Assembly (NCBI GenBank): GCA_937950605.1
Contig: CALFDA010000039.1
Location: 1-22,685 of the forward strand
Source of the DNA: an uncultured PS1 clade bacterium
Lineage (GTDB): Bacteria; Pseudomonadota; Gammaproteobacteria; PS1; Pseudothioglobaceae
DNA length: 22,685 nt
Direction: 5' to 3'
Shown here: piece after piece, positions 15,766-22,685 of the stretch
How the letters are laid out: every line of letters begins with the position of its first letter
Position numbering within the stretch: the stretch's first letter is position 1
The notes under the pieces: model-generated
Databases searched by the model: none
Told to the model about the DNA's origin: nothing
What the model saw: only the letters and a program-made list of their open reading frames with translations
Position numbers and translations under genes: made by a program

Positions 15766-16857
15766 ATGAACGCTTCGCTGATTGCCAAACTTGAACAACT
15801 ATCAATGCGATTTGAAGAAGTTGCCATATTATTAAGCGACCCCGATATTGCTACAAACCAAATTAAATTTCGTGAACTTTCTATTGAATATGCACAACTT
15901 AAACCTGTGGTTGAGCAGTTTAATGAATATTTAGTTGCACAAGCTGATATTGAAGACGCTAAAGCCATGTTGTTAGAAGATGACGACGAAATGCGTGCTA
16001 TGGCAAAAGAGGAAATTGCCTTAGGTAAGGCTAAATTAGCACAGCTTGAATTAGCCCTTAGAAAATCGTTATTACCCAAAGACCCAAACGATTCGCGTAA
16101 TATTATTATTGAAATTCGTGCAGGCACAGGGGGTGATGAAGCCTCGATTTTTTCTGGAGATTTATTTAAAATGTATGCCCGTTATGTTGAAAAACAAAAA
16201 TGGCAAATAGAAGTCATGAGCTCTAGTGCAGGCGAACACGGAGGTTTTAAGGAGATTATTGCGCGTATTAGCGGGATTAATGTGTATTCAAAACTAAAAT
16301 TTGAATCAGGCGCACACCGCGTACAACGTGTACCAGAAACCGAATCCCAAGGTCGTGTGCATACTTCAGCTTGCACAGTTGCCATTATGCCAGAGGTAAA
16401 AAATATTGAAGAAATCAACATCAGCATCAATGATGTGCGTGTTGATACTTTTAGAGCCTCTGGTGCAGGTGGTCAGCATGTAAACAAAACCGATTCTGCT
16501 GTGCGTGTTACCCATCTTCCAACAGGCACAGTGGTTGAATGCCAAGATGCCCGCTCACAGCACAAAAATAAAGCACAAGCAATGTCAGTATTGGCATCTC
16601 GCATTTTAGATGCACAACAACAAGCACAACAACAAGAGCAAGCCTCAAAGCGCAAAAACTTAGTAGGTAGTGGCGATCGTTCTGAGCGTATTCGCACCTA
16701 TAATTACCCGCAAGCTCGTATTACTGACCATCGCATTAATCTAACACTTTACAAATTAGCAGAAATTATGGAAGGCGATTTAGAATCGATAATTGAGCCA
16801 CTAATTGTTGAACAGCAAACTAATCAACTAAGCGAACTCAATGAAATGATAAACTAA
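15766..16857 (+). CDS. prfA: Peptide chain release factor 1
   Basis: This 363-residue class I release factor reads UAA and UAG and triggers peptide release. The GGQ motif that enters the peptidyl-transferase centre is at residues 235-237 in SGAGGQHVNKTDSAVR. The stop-codon recognition tripeptide is PET at 190-192 in RVPETESQGR, equivalent to PAT in E. coli. The N-terminal helical domain and the C-terminal ERIRTYNYPQARITDHR segment are typical. Length is normal. Its partner prmC (the methyltransferase that modifies the GGQ glutamine) commonly follows but is absent here; instead znuB converges, with only 3 bases between the stops. Confidence 0.98.
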   Translation: MNASLIAKLEQLSMRFEEVAILLSDPDIATNQIKFRELSIEYAQLKPVVEQFNEYLVAQADIEDAKAMLLEDDDEMRAMAKEEIALGKAKLAQLELALRKSLLPKDPNDSRNIIIEIRAGTGGDEASIFSGDLFKMYARYVEKQKWQIEVMSSSAGEHGGFKEIIARISGINVYSKLKFESGAHRVQRVPETESQGRVHTSACTVAIMPEVKNIEEINISINDVRVDTFRASGAGGQHVNKTDSAVRVTHLPTGTVVECQDARSQHKNKAQAMSVLASRILDAQQQAQQQEQASKRKNLVGSGDRSERIRTYNYPQARITDHRINLTLYKLAEIMEGDLESIIEPLIVEQQTNQLSELNEMIN

Positions 16858-16860
16858 TAG

Positions 16861-17643
16861 TTAGTGATTGTTTTTAAACTGCGATAAAACAAACAAACAT
16901 CCTAGCACAAGCACAATCGCTGGGGTCGTACTTATATCATAGTATATTGAGCTATTGAGTCCGATAAAAACCGCAATCATTGAGACAACAATAGAAAGAA
17001 AAACCATTTGTGTTGGACTTTTGGCAAACGTTTTAGCGATTGCTGGAGGAATAATAAGCAATGAGGTAATTAGTAAAACCCCCACAATTTGCACTGAAAC
17101 CGAAACAGTCAATGCAACCATCAACATAAACAACAACTGATGCATTAAACGATTCACCCCATTTGCCACCGCTAATGCTTCATTAAGCGTTAATAATAAT
17201 AAGCGTTGCCAAAAAATACTCAGCAACACACCAACTAAAACAAGGATAGTATAAATCCAGACAATGTCTTGGTTGCTAATTGACAAAACATCACCAAACA
17301 GCAACGAAAAATAATCAACATTCGTAGCACCTACCAACCCCAAAACCACAATACCTAATGATAATGCAATATGCGAAAAAATACCTAAAATAGCATCATT
17401 TGATAAAAAGTCTTTTTGTTGCAAGATAACAATTAAAACAGCATACAATATACTCACGACAATCAAACTAATGTGTATGTTTAAGCCACTCGCCAAACCT
17501 AATGATGCGCCAAGCAATGCCGAGTGCGAAATAGATTCGGAAAAATAACTCATTCGTCTCCAAATTATGAAGCAACCCAAAGCCCCTGTGATAACTGAAA
17601 TACCAATAGCGGATAAAAGTGCTCTAACGATAAAATCTTCCAT
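16861..17643 (-). CDS. znuB: Zinc/manganese ABC transporter permease, ZnuB-like
   Basis: This 260-residue, strongly hydrophobic protein belongs to the ABC-3 metal-permease family. The N terminus carries the family signature GCFIIWRRMSYFSESISHSALLGASLG. Seven or eight membrane segments are visible (for example HISLIVVSILYAVLIVI, ILGIFSHIALSLGIVVLG, LLFMLMVALTVSVSVQIVGVLLITSLLIIPPAIA). It forms the membrane channel for Zn2+ (or Mn2+) import with a ZnuC-type ATPase and ZnuA-type binding protein, neither encoded nearby. The closest gene is fur, upstream on the same strand 145 bases away. I cannot tell zinc from manganese or iron specificity from the sequence. The short inverted repeat ATAGA-AAA-TCTAT at 17725-17737 lies in its leader, significance unknown. 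Confidence 0.88.
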   Translation of the reverse strand: MEDFIVRALLSAIGISVITGALGCFIIWRRMSYFSESISHSALLGASLGLASGLNIHISLIVVSILYAVLIVILQQKDFLSNDAILGIFSHIALSLGIVVLGLVGATNVDYFSLLFGDVLSISNQDIVWIYTILVLVGVLLSIFWQRLLLLTLNEALAVANGVNRLMHQLLFMLMVALTVSVSVQIVGVLLITSLLIIPPAIAKTFAKSPTQMVFLSIVVSMIAVFIGLNSSIYYDISTTPAIVLVLGCLFVLSQFKNNH

Positions 17644-17788
17644 CTTTACAACCCAAAAATAATATTTTTAACTTTTAACGCGTATTTTTCTTGTCTATAA
17701 GGTAATTTTAAAATCTGATGAAATATAGAAAATCTATGTGATTGATAACTTAATTGTTGCACAAAGGCAAAAACCTAGTTAAAAAAAA

Positions 17789-18196
17789 TTATTGGCAATT
17801 TTTACACAATCCATACAAATATAGACAATGATCGGTGAGTTGGTAGTTATATTTTTTAGCCACTTCATGCTGACGATTCTCTATTATGTCGTCTGTGAAC
17901 TCTGCAATTTTCCCGCATTTTACACATACCAAATGATCATGATGTTCTGCGCTAGAAAGCTCAAATACGCTTTGCCCATCGTCAAATTTTAACTTGTTCA
18001 CCATGCCAGAGGCTTCAAATTGCGTTAATACCCGATAAATGGTTGCCATTCCCACATCTTCGTTTTGCATAATTAATGCACGATAGATGTCTTCAGCACT
18101 CATATGGCGGTTATTACTCGTCTCTAAAATTTCTAAAATTTTAAGCCTTGGCAATGTTACCTTAAGTCCTGCACTTTTTAAATCTTGTGCGTCCAT
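17789..18196 (-). CDS. fur: Ferric uptake regulator
   Basis: This 135-residue metal-sensing repressor closely follows E. coli Fur: AGLKVTLPRLKILEILE (residues 9-25), the recognition-helix region GMATIYRVLTQFEASG (49-64), and the metal-binding HHDH (85-88) with CVKCGKIAEF. Two CxxC pairs, C91/C94 and C131/C134, form the structural zinc site. It is Fur rather than Zur or PerR by this overall match. The ATG at 18196 is preceded by an excellent but close AAGGAGG (18200-18206); an upstream TTG at 18226 is rejected because it lies beyond that site. It is divergent from bamE with only 53 bases between, the fur-omlA arrangement known in pseudomonads and xanthomonads. Confidence 0.96.
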   Translation of the reverse strand: MDAQDLKSAGLKVTLPRLKILEILETSNNRHMSAEDIYRALIMQNEDVGMATIYRVLTQFEASGMVNKLKFDDGQSVFELSSAEHHDHLVCVKCGKIAEFTDDIIENRQHEVAKKYNYQLTDHCLYLYGLCKNCQ

Positions 18197-18222
18197 ACAC
18201 CTCCTTGAGGTAAAATTAGCGA

Positions 18223-18241
18223 ACAAATGCCAATCATTTTA
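18223..18241. promoter_or_regulatory. Candidate Fur box between fur and bamE
   Basis: This 19-base stretch matches the E. coli Fur box consensus at 12 of 19 positions by hand alignment and contains the inverted repeat AAATG-CCAAT-CATTT (18225-18239). Its place in the short divergent fur/bamE gap fits autoregulation of fur. AT-rich sequence gives such matches by chance fairly often. Confidence 0.35.
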
Positions 18242-18249
18242 ACTAAAAA

Positions 18250-18654
18250 ATGGACAAATTAATCCTGATTACGTTTTTATCTTTATTTTTGAATGCTTGT
18301 TTTTTAACACCTTATAAGGCTGATATTAATCAAGGTTCGGTGTTAAGTCGTTCTGACATCAATCAGTTAAAAATTGGTATGTCAAAAAAACAAGTGCAAA
18401 ATATTATCGGACCGCCTAGTGTGATAGACCCATTTCACAATCATCAATGGGATTATATTAATTATTCAACGATGGGTTCTGGTGAAGTTATTCGCTACCG
18501 CTTGATATTGACATTTGCCCAAGATAAACTGCTTAATATTGATAATAGTGCTATTGATAGCTTGCCAACTGATGAGAAAGATGGGCAAGATGAGAAAGAT
18601 GGGCAAGAAGCATTGGAACACACACAAAACACTCAGGAACACCCTAAACCATAA
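18250..18654 (+). CDS. bamE: BamE (SmpA/OmlA) outer-membrane assembly lipoprotein
   Basis: This 134-residue lipoprotein is part of the BAM complex that inserts beta-barrel proteins into the outer membrane. A short signal peptide with lipobox LNAC (lipidated Cys17) is followed by the BamE fold: LKIGMSKKQVQNIIGPPSVIDPFHNHQWDYINY, matching the family's 'GMtk.qV..iLGtP......WdY' pattern. The C-terminal 30 residues are a low-complexity acidic tail that includes an exact tandem repeat DEKDGQ-DEKDGQ. Its ATG lies 53 bases from fur on the opposite strand. No strong ribosome site is seen. ccmA begins 13 bases after its stop, so the two may share a transcript. Confidence 0.93.
   Translation: MDKLILITFLSLFLNACFLTPYKADINQGSVLSRSDINQLKIGMSKKQVQNIIGPPSVIDPFHNHQWDYINYSTMGSGEVIRYRLILTFAQDKLLNIDNSAIDSLPTDEKDGQDEKDGQEALEHTQNTQEHPKP
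18571..18606 (+). repeat. Tandem 18-base repeat (two perfect copies) inside bamE
   Basis: Copies 18571-18588 and 18589-18606 are identical and in frame, coding DEKDGQ twice in the acidic tail of BamE. The unit is a multiple of three, so copy-number changes would keep the frame. Confidence 0.95.
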
Positions 18655-18667
18655 ACCTCAGCAAATT

Positions 18668-19270
18668 GTGTCATTGCTTACACTCAATAATATAAGCTGT
18701 CAAAAGGGATACAATCTATTATTTGATAACCTATCATTAATTATTAATTCTGGCGATATTTTGCGTATTACGGGTACCAATGGTAGTGGCAAAACTTCAT
18801 TATTAAAAATTTTAGCTGGGCTCAACACATCAGAAACAGGCACTATTTATTTAGATGATTATGCTGTTAAATCAGAAGAATATCAGCAAGAAATTTTTTA
18901 TTTAGGTCATTTAGGCTCCTTAGTTTATGAATTAAGTTGCCTTGAAAACCTTAAATATTTAATGGCACTTAGTCAATCAGTTGACGAACCAACATTAATC
19001 AATGCACTTGCTCATCTAGGATTACAGGGTTATGAACATGAATATTGTTTCAAATTATCAGCAGGACAAAAACGCCGCGTTATTTTGGCAGGATTATTTA
19101 TTTCTAATGCCAAAGTTTGGTTATTAGATGAACCATTTACCGCCCTTGATTCTCAAGGCATTAAAATTGTTGAACTATGCATTCAACAACACCGCCAACA
19201 AGGGGGGATTTGTCTATTTACCACGCACCAAGATTCAGCGTTAAAAAACCAAAAGATACTAGCGTTATGA
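18668..19270 (+). CDS. ccmA: Cytochrome c maturation ABC ATPase
   Basis: This 200-residue ATP-binding subunit works with CcmB (and CcmC/D) to release holo-CcmE in System I cytochrome c biogenesis. Walker A is GTNGSGKT (residues 36-43), the ABC signature is the CcmA-typical LSAGQKRR (130-137), Walker B is WLLDEP (151-156), and the switch histidine is H187 in FTTHQD. GDILRITGTNGSGKTSLLKILAG closely follows known CcmA. The start is not certain: GTG at 18668 gives the expected length, with TTG 18674 as alternative; the longer open frame back to 18515 lies within bamE and is not credible. The stop overlaps the ccmB ATG (ATGA). Confidence 0.93.
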   Translation: MSLLTLNNISCQKGYNLLFDNLSLIINSGDILRITGTNGSGKTSLLKILAGLNTSETGTIYLDDYAVKSEEYQQEIFYLGHLGSLVYELSCLENLKYLMALSQSVDEPTLINALAHLGLQGYEHEYCFKLSAGQKRRVILAGLFISNAKVWLLDEPFTALDSQGIKIVELCIQQHRQQGGICLFTTHQDSALKNQKILAL

Positions 19271-19932
19271 ACATCTATTTGCAAACATTAAAACGCGATT
19301 TGAATATAGCGATTCACAATCCATCAAGTGTGTTGAATTCTTTGTTATTTTTTGTGATTTCTGTATCGCTTTTCCCTTTAGCAATTAGTCCAGAAGCCAC
19401 AACTCTTGCACAAATTGCTGGGGGCATTATTTGGGTAAGTAGTATGCTGTGCGTGTTATTATCCTTAAACACCCTGTTTTATCACGACTTTGAAAATGGC
19501 ATGCTTGAGCAAATGCTAATTTCTCATCACTCATTGCCTTTGCTTATTTTGTCGAAAATTGCCGCTCATTGGATATTAACGGGCATTCCTATTATTTTGT
19601 TATCCCCTTTATTAGGTTTATTTTTGTTCTTGGATAATGAAGGAATCAAAATATTGATGTTCACCTTGCTACTTGCCACGCCAAGCCTTAGTTTAATTGG
19701 TGCGATTGGTGCCTCGCTGATTATCGGCATTAAAAACGCGGGAATGTTGTTGTCTTTGTTGATATTACCGCTTTATATACCTGTGTTAATTTTTGCATCA
19801 TCTGCGGTTTCTCAAGCATCTGTTGGGCTAGATGTTAATGCTCAACTGTATTTTTTATCCGCAATTTTAGTATTAAGTTTAATGCTAGCACCATTTGTAA
19901 GTAGTATGGCGCTAAAAATAAGTTTAGAATAA
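19267..19932 (+). CDS. ccmB: Heme exporter protein CcmB
   Basis: This 221-residue inner-membrane permease subunit has the length of E. coli CcmB (220). The N terminus LQTLKRDLNIAIHNPSSVLNSLLFFVISVSLFPLAI and the segment LLSLNTLFYHDFENGMLEQMLIS are characteristic of the family. Six membrane segments are visible, at about residues 21-40, 48-68, 95-115, 123-145, 155-180 and 195-215. The ATG at 19267 overlaps the ccmA stop; the frame extension upstream to 19177 lies inside ccmA and is rejected. ccmC, which usually follows, is absent: about 300 bases of non-coding sequence come next. Confidence 0.94.
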   Translation: MNIYLQTLKRDLNIAIHNPSSVLNSLLFFVISVSLFPLAISPEATTLAQIAGGIIWVSSMLCVLLSLNTLFYHDFENGMLEQMLISHHSLPLLILSKIAAHWILTGIPIILLSPLLGLFLFLDNEGIKILMFTLLLATPSLSLIGAIGASLIIGIKNAGMLLSLLILPLYIPVLIFASSAVSQASVGLDVNAQLYFLSAILVLSLMLAPFVSSMALKISLE

Positions 19933-20229
19933 ATAAAAACACAGTTTTTGCCAATTTACCTACAAGGATAGAACAAAATAAATCGGGTTTTATCCAAATG
20001 GTTTTTTGCTAATTTTTTTAAGGTTTTTAGCATAAAACTAGCACATAATAATTTACTAATAAGTGTTTTAACATCTAGCACAACAAAAATAAATTTAGCC
20101 AGTTAATTCACGCATCAACAATCTGGTTGTTTTTAAGAATTATGCAAATACAACACTGGTAAAATCCGTGAAAATTAAATAGATATATGTTCATATTTAC
20201 ACCTTAAGCCCTCAATATAGGAGAATAAG
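19933..20229 (+). other. Non-coding gap between ccmB and metK
   Basis: No credible reading frame is seen. It contains small AT-rich hairpins: AAAAAC-ACA-GTTTTT (19935-19949), just after ccmB, and TGCTAA...TTAGCA (20007-20032). Neither is a convincing terminator. The metK promoter candidate lies near the right end. I saw no SAM riboswitch pattern that I recognise. Confidence 0.5.
20157..20165 (+). promoter_or_regulatory. Candidate extended -10 promoter of metK
   Basis: TG-G-TAAAAT (20157-20165) matches an extended -10 element; the -35 region is poor. It would give a leader of about 58 bases, ending in the ribosome site AGGAGA just before the metK ATG. Confidence 0.4.
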
Positions 20230-21351
20230 ATGGTTTTTACTTCTGAGTCCGTCTCTGCAGGACATCCTGACAAAGTTTGCGACCAAATATCTGATGCAAT
20301 ATTAGACAATATTTTAGCGCAAGATAAAAATGCACGTGTTGCTTGTGAGGCTTTGGTTAAAGGTAATGATGTGGTGTTAGCGGGTGAAATTACAACTAAT
20401 GCAAGCATTTATTATGAAAAAATTGTACGCGACACAATTAATAGTATCGGCTACACCAAAGCCGAATATGGTTTTACTGGAGATGGTTGCAAAATCACCA
20501 ACTTAATTGGCGAGCAATCAAGAGAAATTGCTATGGGTGTAGATGAGTTTGATAATCATGAACAGGGTGCAGGCGACCAAGGTTTGATGTTTGGTTATGC
20601 ATGCAATGAAACCGATGTTTTAATGCCAGCACCCATTACTTATGCCCATCGTTTGGTGAAACGTCAAGCGGACTTAATGTTGAGCGGAAAATTGTTATGG
20701 TTGCGCCCTGATGCTAAATCGCAGGTTTCTTGTGTTTATCAAAAAGAAAAAGTCATTGGCATTGATGCGGTAGTTTTATCTATTCAGCACGATGGGGGAA
20801 TTTCTCAAAAGCAACTTAAAGAGGCGGCAATGGAAGAAATTATAAAACCTATTTTGCCTGCGTATTTGCTTAGTGATAAAACACAATATCATATTAATCC
20901 AACTGGCGTATTTGAGACTGGCGGTCCCGTTGGCGATGCGGGGCTAACAGGGCGCAAAATTATTGTCGATACTTATGGCGGTATGGCGCGTCATGGCGGT
21001 GGTGCATTTTCGGGCAAAGATCCTTCAAAAGTTGATAGAAGTGCGGCTTATGTAATGCGTTATGTTGCAAAAAATATTGTGGCTAAGGGTTTAGCGCACA
21101 AATGCGAAGTGCAAGTATCTTATGCAATCGGTGTTGCCAAACCAACATCTATTAATATTGAAACTTTTGGCACAGCAAAAGTCCCAATGGCAAAAATTGA
21201 AAAATTTGTGAACGAAAACTTTGATTTGCGCCCTAAAAGTTTGATTGATATGCTTGATTTAAAACGTCCTATCTATCAACAAACGGCTACTTACGGGCAT
21301 TTTGGCAGAACAGAAGACGACATAAGTTGGGAAAAAACACCCTTTAAATAA
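20230..21351 (+). CDS. metK: S-adenosylmethionine synthetase
   Basis: This 373-residue enzyme makes S-adenosylmethionine from methionine and ATP in the cytosol. Diagnostic segments: TSESVSAGHPDKVCDQISDAILD (residues 4-26), EYGFTGDGCKITN, GAGDQGLMFGYACNET (the first signature), NPTGVFETGGPVGDAGLTGRKIIVDTYGG, and the second signature GGGAFSGKDPSKVDRSAAY. Length is near the usual 380-390. An AGGAGA ribosome site (20219-20224) lies just ahead of the ATG. It appears to be a single-gene transcript, with a 297-base gap upstream and a small hairpin downstream. Confidence 0.98.
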   Translation: MVFTSESVSAGHPDKVCDQISDAILDNILAQDKNARVACEALVKGNDVVLAGEITTNASIYYEKIVRDTINSIGYTKAEYGFTGDGCKITNLIGEQSREIAMGVDEFDNHEQGAGDQGLMFGYACNETDVLMPAPITYAHRLVKRQADLMLSGKLLWLRPDAKSQVSCVYQKEKVIGIDAVVLSIQHDGGISQKQLKEAAMEEIIKPILPAYLLSDKTQYHINPTGVFETGGPVGDAGLTGRKIIVDTYGGMARHGGGAFSGKDPSKVDRSAAYVMRYVAKNIVAKGLAHKCEVQVSYAIGVAKPTSINIETFGTAKVPMAKIEKFVNENFDLRPKSLIDMLDLKRPIYQQTATYGHFGRTEDDISWEKTPFK

Positions 21352-21406
21352 GTCGTACAACATCAACGCTGTTTATTAGATGAGATGCGCCACCCAAAAA
21401 TCAATG

Positions 21407-21436
21407 TTATCAACTACCTTGATAAAGTTGTTTTTG
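21407..21436 (+). terminator. Weak candidate terminator after metK
   Basis: TTATCAA and TTGATAA (21407-21413, 21419-21425) pair around a five-base loop and are followed by AGTTGTTTTTG. The stem is AT-rich and the T-run is short and offset. It sits 55 bases beyond the metK stop. Confidence 0.35.
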
Positions 21437-21490
21437 TCAAACTTTAAACGCTTAGTTTTTATTTTTTAAGCAAATTTATCTAATTTAGAA

Positions 21491-21569
21491 TCTTGTTTTT
21501 ATTTTTCAATCAAACTTAAATATTTTGCAATTTGATTTTCGGGCAAAAATTCATCTTTTAAATCTGTTT
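21491..21569 (+). repeat. Direct repeat, copy A (79 bases, identical to 22607-22685)
   Basis: Base-by-base comparison shows no difference from copy B over all 79 positions. The match stops abruptly on the left (21490 A versus 22606 C). It covers the final 71 bases of the glycosyltransferase gene and 8 bases past its stop. Confidence 0.97.
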
Positions 21570-22539
21570 TGTATTTATTTGGTGTTTGCACCGCATCGGC
21601 TATTTTGTTGGCTAGTGCATCAATATCGCCAACGGGTGTGAGGTTATTTTTAGGTAGAATTTCTGCTGGTCCTGATTGACAATCAGTGCTAATAACTGGC
21701 GTACCTAGTGCTAATGCCTCTGTTATAACAAGTCCGAATCCTTCAAAATCTGATGACAAAACCATGAGTTTTGCATTTTTTATAAATGGGTAAGGATTAG
21801 TTTGAAACCCCATAAAAATCACTTTTTTCTCAAGTCCTAAATTATTTACCAAGTCCTTACATTGTTGTTTTAACTTGCCTTTGCCTATTAATAAAAGTGG
21901 ATTATTTATGCCGCTTTGATGATATGCTTTAATCAAAATATCATGTCTTTTTTCTGGTGAAAATCTACCAGCATGCACTACATAATCCTTTTGCATTGGA
22001 CAAAACCTCGTAGATTGTTGCTTAACAAAATCAACATCAGTAAAATTATGTATAACAATCGATGGGTAAGGACTGTTAAATGTCTTATCAAAATCACGCT
22101 TAACACCATCAGAAACGCACACAACTGGTTTTTTGTTGTATATGTTTTTTAATCTAGTATTTAGTGATTTATATTCCTTGCTCATGGCGCTGTGTATAAG
22201 TAAATAAACATTAAGTTTGCTATGACATAAAACCCTATCCGCCACAATTAAATTTGATAAAACAAGATCAGGATAACCGCATTTTTTAATAATGAATTTG
22301 TCTAACAGTAGTGCTGATATTTTCGCCCTGATGGTTCTAGGTATCCACCTATAATATTGCTTAAAATGGTGTATTTTTAAATTATCATCAATTTCATATT
22401 CGATTTGATTCCTGAGTATTAGCACAATATGCACTTCGCAACCTTGCTTTTCAAACCATTTTGCTAAAGTTAATAACAATCGCTCAGCTCCGCCACCTTC
22501 TAAGCTTTGAATTGCTAATACAATAATAGGTTTTTTCAT
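21499..22539 (-). CDS. Glycosyltransferase, GT4-type (GT-B fold)
   Basis: This 346-residue protein has the layout of GT4 family glycosyltransferases that build LPS or capsule sugars on the cytoplasmic face. The acceptor-side N-terminal domain begins IIVLAIQSLEGGGAERLLLTLAKWFEKQG, with the GGGAER loop at residues 15-20. The nucleotide-sugar domain has HAGRFSPEKRHDILIKAY (189-206), LLIGKGKLKQQ (216-226), and the E-x7-E motif EGFGLVITEAL (E266, E274), then GTPVISTDCQSGPAEIL. Substrate and acceptor cannot be read. The ATG has GGGGG (22544-22548) just upstream. Its last 71 bases, plus 8 bases beyond, are repeated exactly at the window edge, so a second copy lies upstream of it on the same strand. 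It may belong to a surface-polysaccharide locus extending to the right. Confidence 0.9.
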   Translation of the reverse strand: MKKPIIVLAIQSLEGGGAERLLLTLAKWFEKQGCEVHIVLILRNQIEYEIDDNLKIHHFKQYYRWIPRTIRAKISALLLDKFIIKKCGYPDLVLSNLIVADRVLCHSKLNVYLLIHSAMSKEYKSLNTRLKNIYNKKPVVCVSDGVKRDFDKTFNSPYPSIVIHNFTDVDFVKQQSTRFCPMQKDYVVHAGRFSPEKRHDILIKAYHQSGINNPLLLIGKGKLKQQCKDLVNNLGLEKKVIFMGFQTNPYPFIKNAKLMVLSSDFEGFGLVITEALALGTPVISTDCQSGPAEILPKNNLTPVGDIDALANKIADAVQTPNKYKTDLKDEFLPENQIAKYLSLIEK

Positions 22540-22606
22540 AAATCCCCCAAATGTAATGTTTTTTATCTATTTTAGTTATTTGTAGTTTTGCTTGATATTT
22601 TCTAAC

Positions 22607-22685
22607 TCTTGTTTTTATTTTTCAATCAAACTTAAATATTTTGCAATTTGATTTTCGGGCAAAAATTCATCTTTTAAATCTGTTT
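22607..22685 (+). repeat. Direct repeat, copy B (79 bases, truncated by window end)
   Basis: Identical to 21491-21569 at an offset of 1116 bases. It runs to the last base of the window, so the true repeat may be longer. The offset equals one glycosyltransferase gene (1041) plus the 75-base spacer. Confidence 0.97.
22615..22685 (-). CDS. 3' end of a second glycosyltransferase copy, cut by window end
   Basis: The TAA (22615-22617) and the 22 complete codons before it repeat exactly the C terminus of the neighbouring glycosyltransferase (KTDLKDEFLPENQIAKYLSLIEK in the full gene). Everything further upstream in this gene lies outside the window, so I cannot say whether the whole gene is identical, a diverged paralogue, or a fragment. 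The spacing between its stop and the next gene's start is 75 bases. Confidence 0.75.
   Translation of the reverse strand, partial: TDLKDEFLPENQIAKYLSLIEK

Noticed and set aside
18515..18667. N-terminal extension of CcmA
   Set aside because: It lies in bamE in another frame and would add about 51 residues not found in CcmA.
19177..19266. N-terminal extension of CcmB
   Set aside because: It lies inside ccmA in another frame; ATG 19267 gives the family N terminus and length.
20166..20229. SAM riboswitch in the metK leader
   Set aside because: The leader is only about 58 bases and shows none of the conserved SAM riboswitch elements I could recognise.
1..22685. tRNA, rRNA, CRISPR arrays, insertion sequences or prophage genes
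   Set aside because: None were seen on reading both strands; intergenic regions lack cloverleaf, spaced-repeat or transposase signals.

Overview
The window is a piece of an AT-rich gammaproteobacterial chromosome from a sulfur-oxidising lineage. A complete dissimilatory sulfate-forming module (sat, aprM, aprB, aprA) sits among ordinary housekeeping genes. Gene content, protein flavour and base composition fit the SUP05 / bathymodiolin and vesicomyid thiotrophic symbiont group. That placement is inference from recognised families; no search was run. No rRNA, tRNA, CRISPR array, phage gene or transposase was seen.

Layout. Positions 1-688 (+): the end of lptC overlapping lptA (LPS transport). 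719-5404 (+): promoter, sat, then aprM-aprB-aprA and a strong terminator; these enzymes turn sulfite into sulfate through APS and yield ATP. 5405-6320: gene-poor, with a small broken gene of unknown family (5483-5876). 6321-12876 (+): serC-serA-pheA-hisC-tyrA-aroA, a tightly packed operon with stop/start overlaps for serine, phenylalanine, tyrosine and chorismate synthesis. 12926-13957 (-): a solitary ruvB convergent with aroA. 13958-14505: decayed sequence with what looks like a lolB remnant divergent from hemA. 14506-16857 (+): hemA-prfA. 16861-18196 (-): znuB and fur. 18250-19932 (+): bamE, ccmA, ccmB. 20230-21351 (+): metK. 21499-22685 (-): a GT4-type glycosyltransferase, then the 3' end of a second copy cut by the window edge.

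Most of the window is well-known core metabolism and I do not see a clear undescribed system. The points most worth a second look are the exact 79-base repeat at the right edge, implying tandem duplication of the glycosyltransferase gene with a period of 1116 bases; a PheA whose phenylalanine-binding ACT motif is altered, as expected for a feedback-desensitised enzyme; a broken small gene downstream of aprA; and a probable lolB relic beside hemA. Several operons are shorter than in relatives (no lptB after lptA, no prmC after prfA, no ccmC after ccmB, no ruvAC near ruvB, no znuA/znuC near znuB), which suggests a reshuffled and partly reduced genome.
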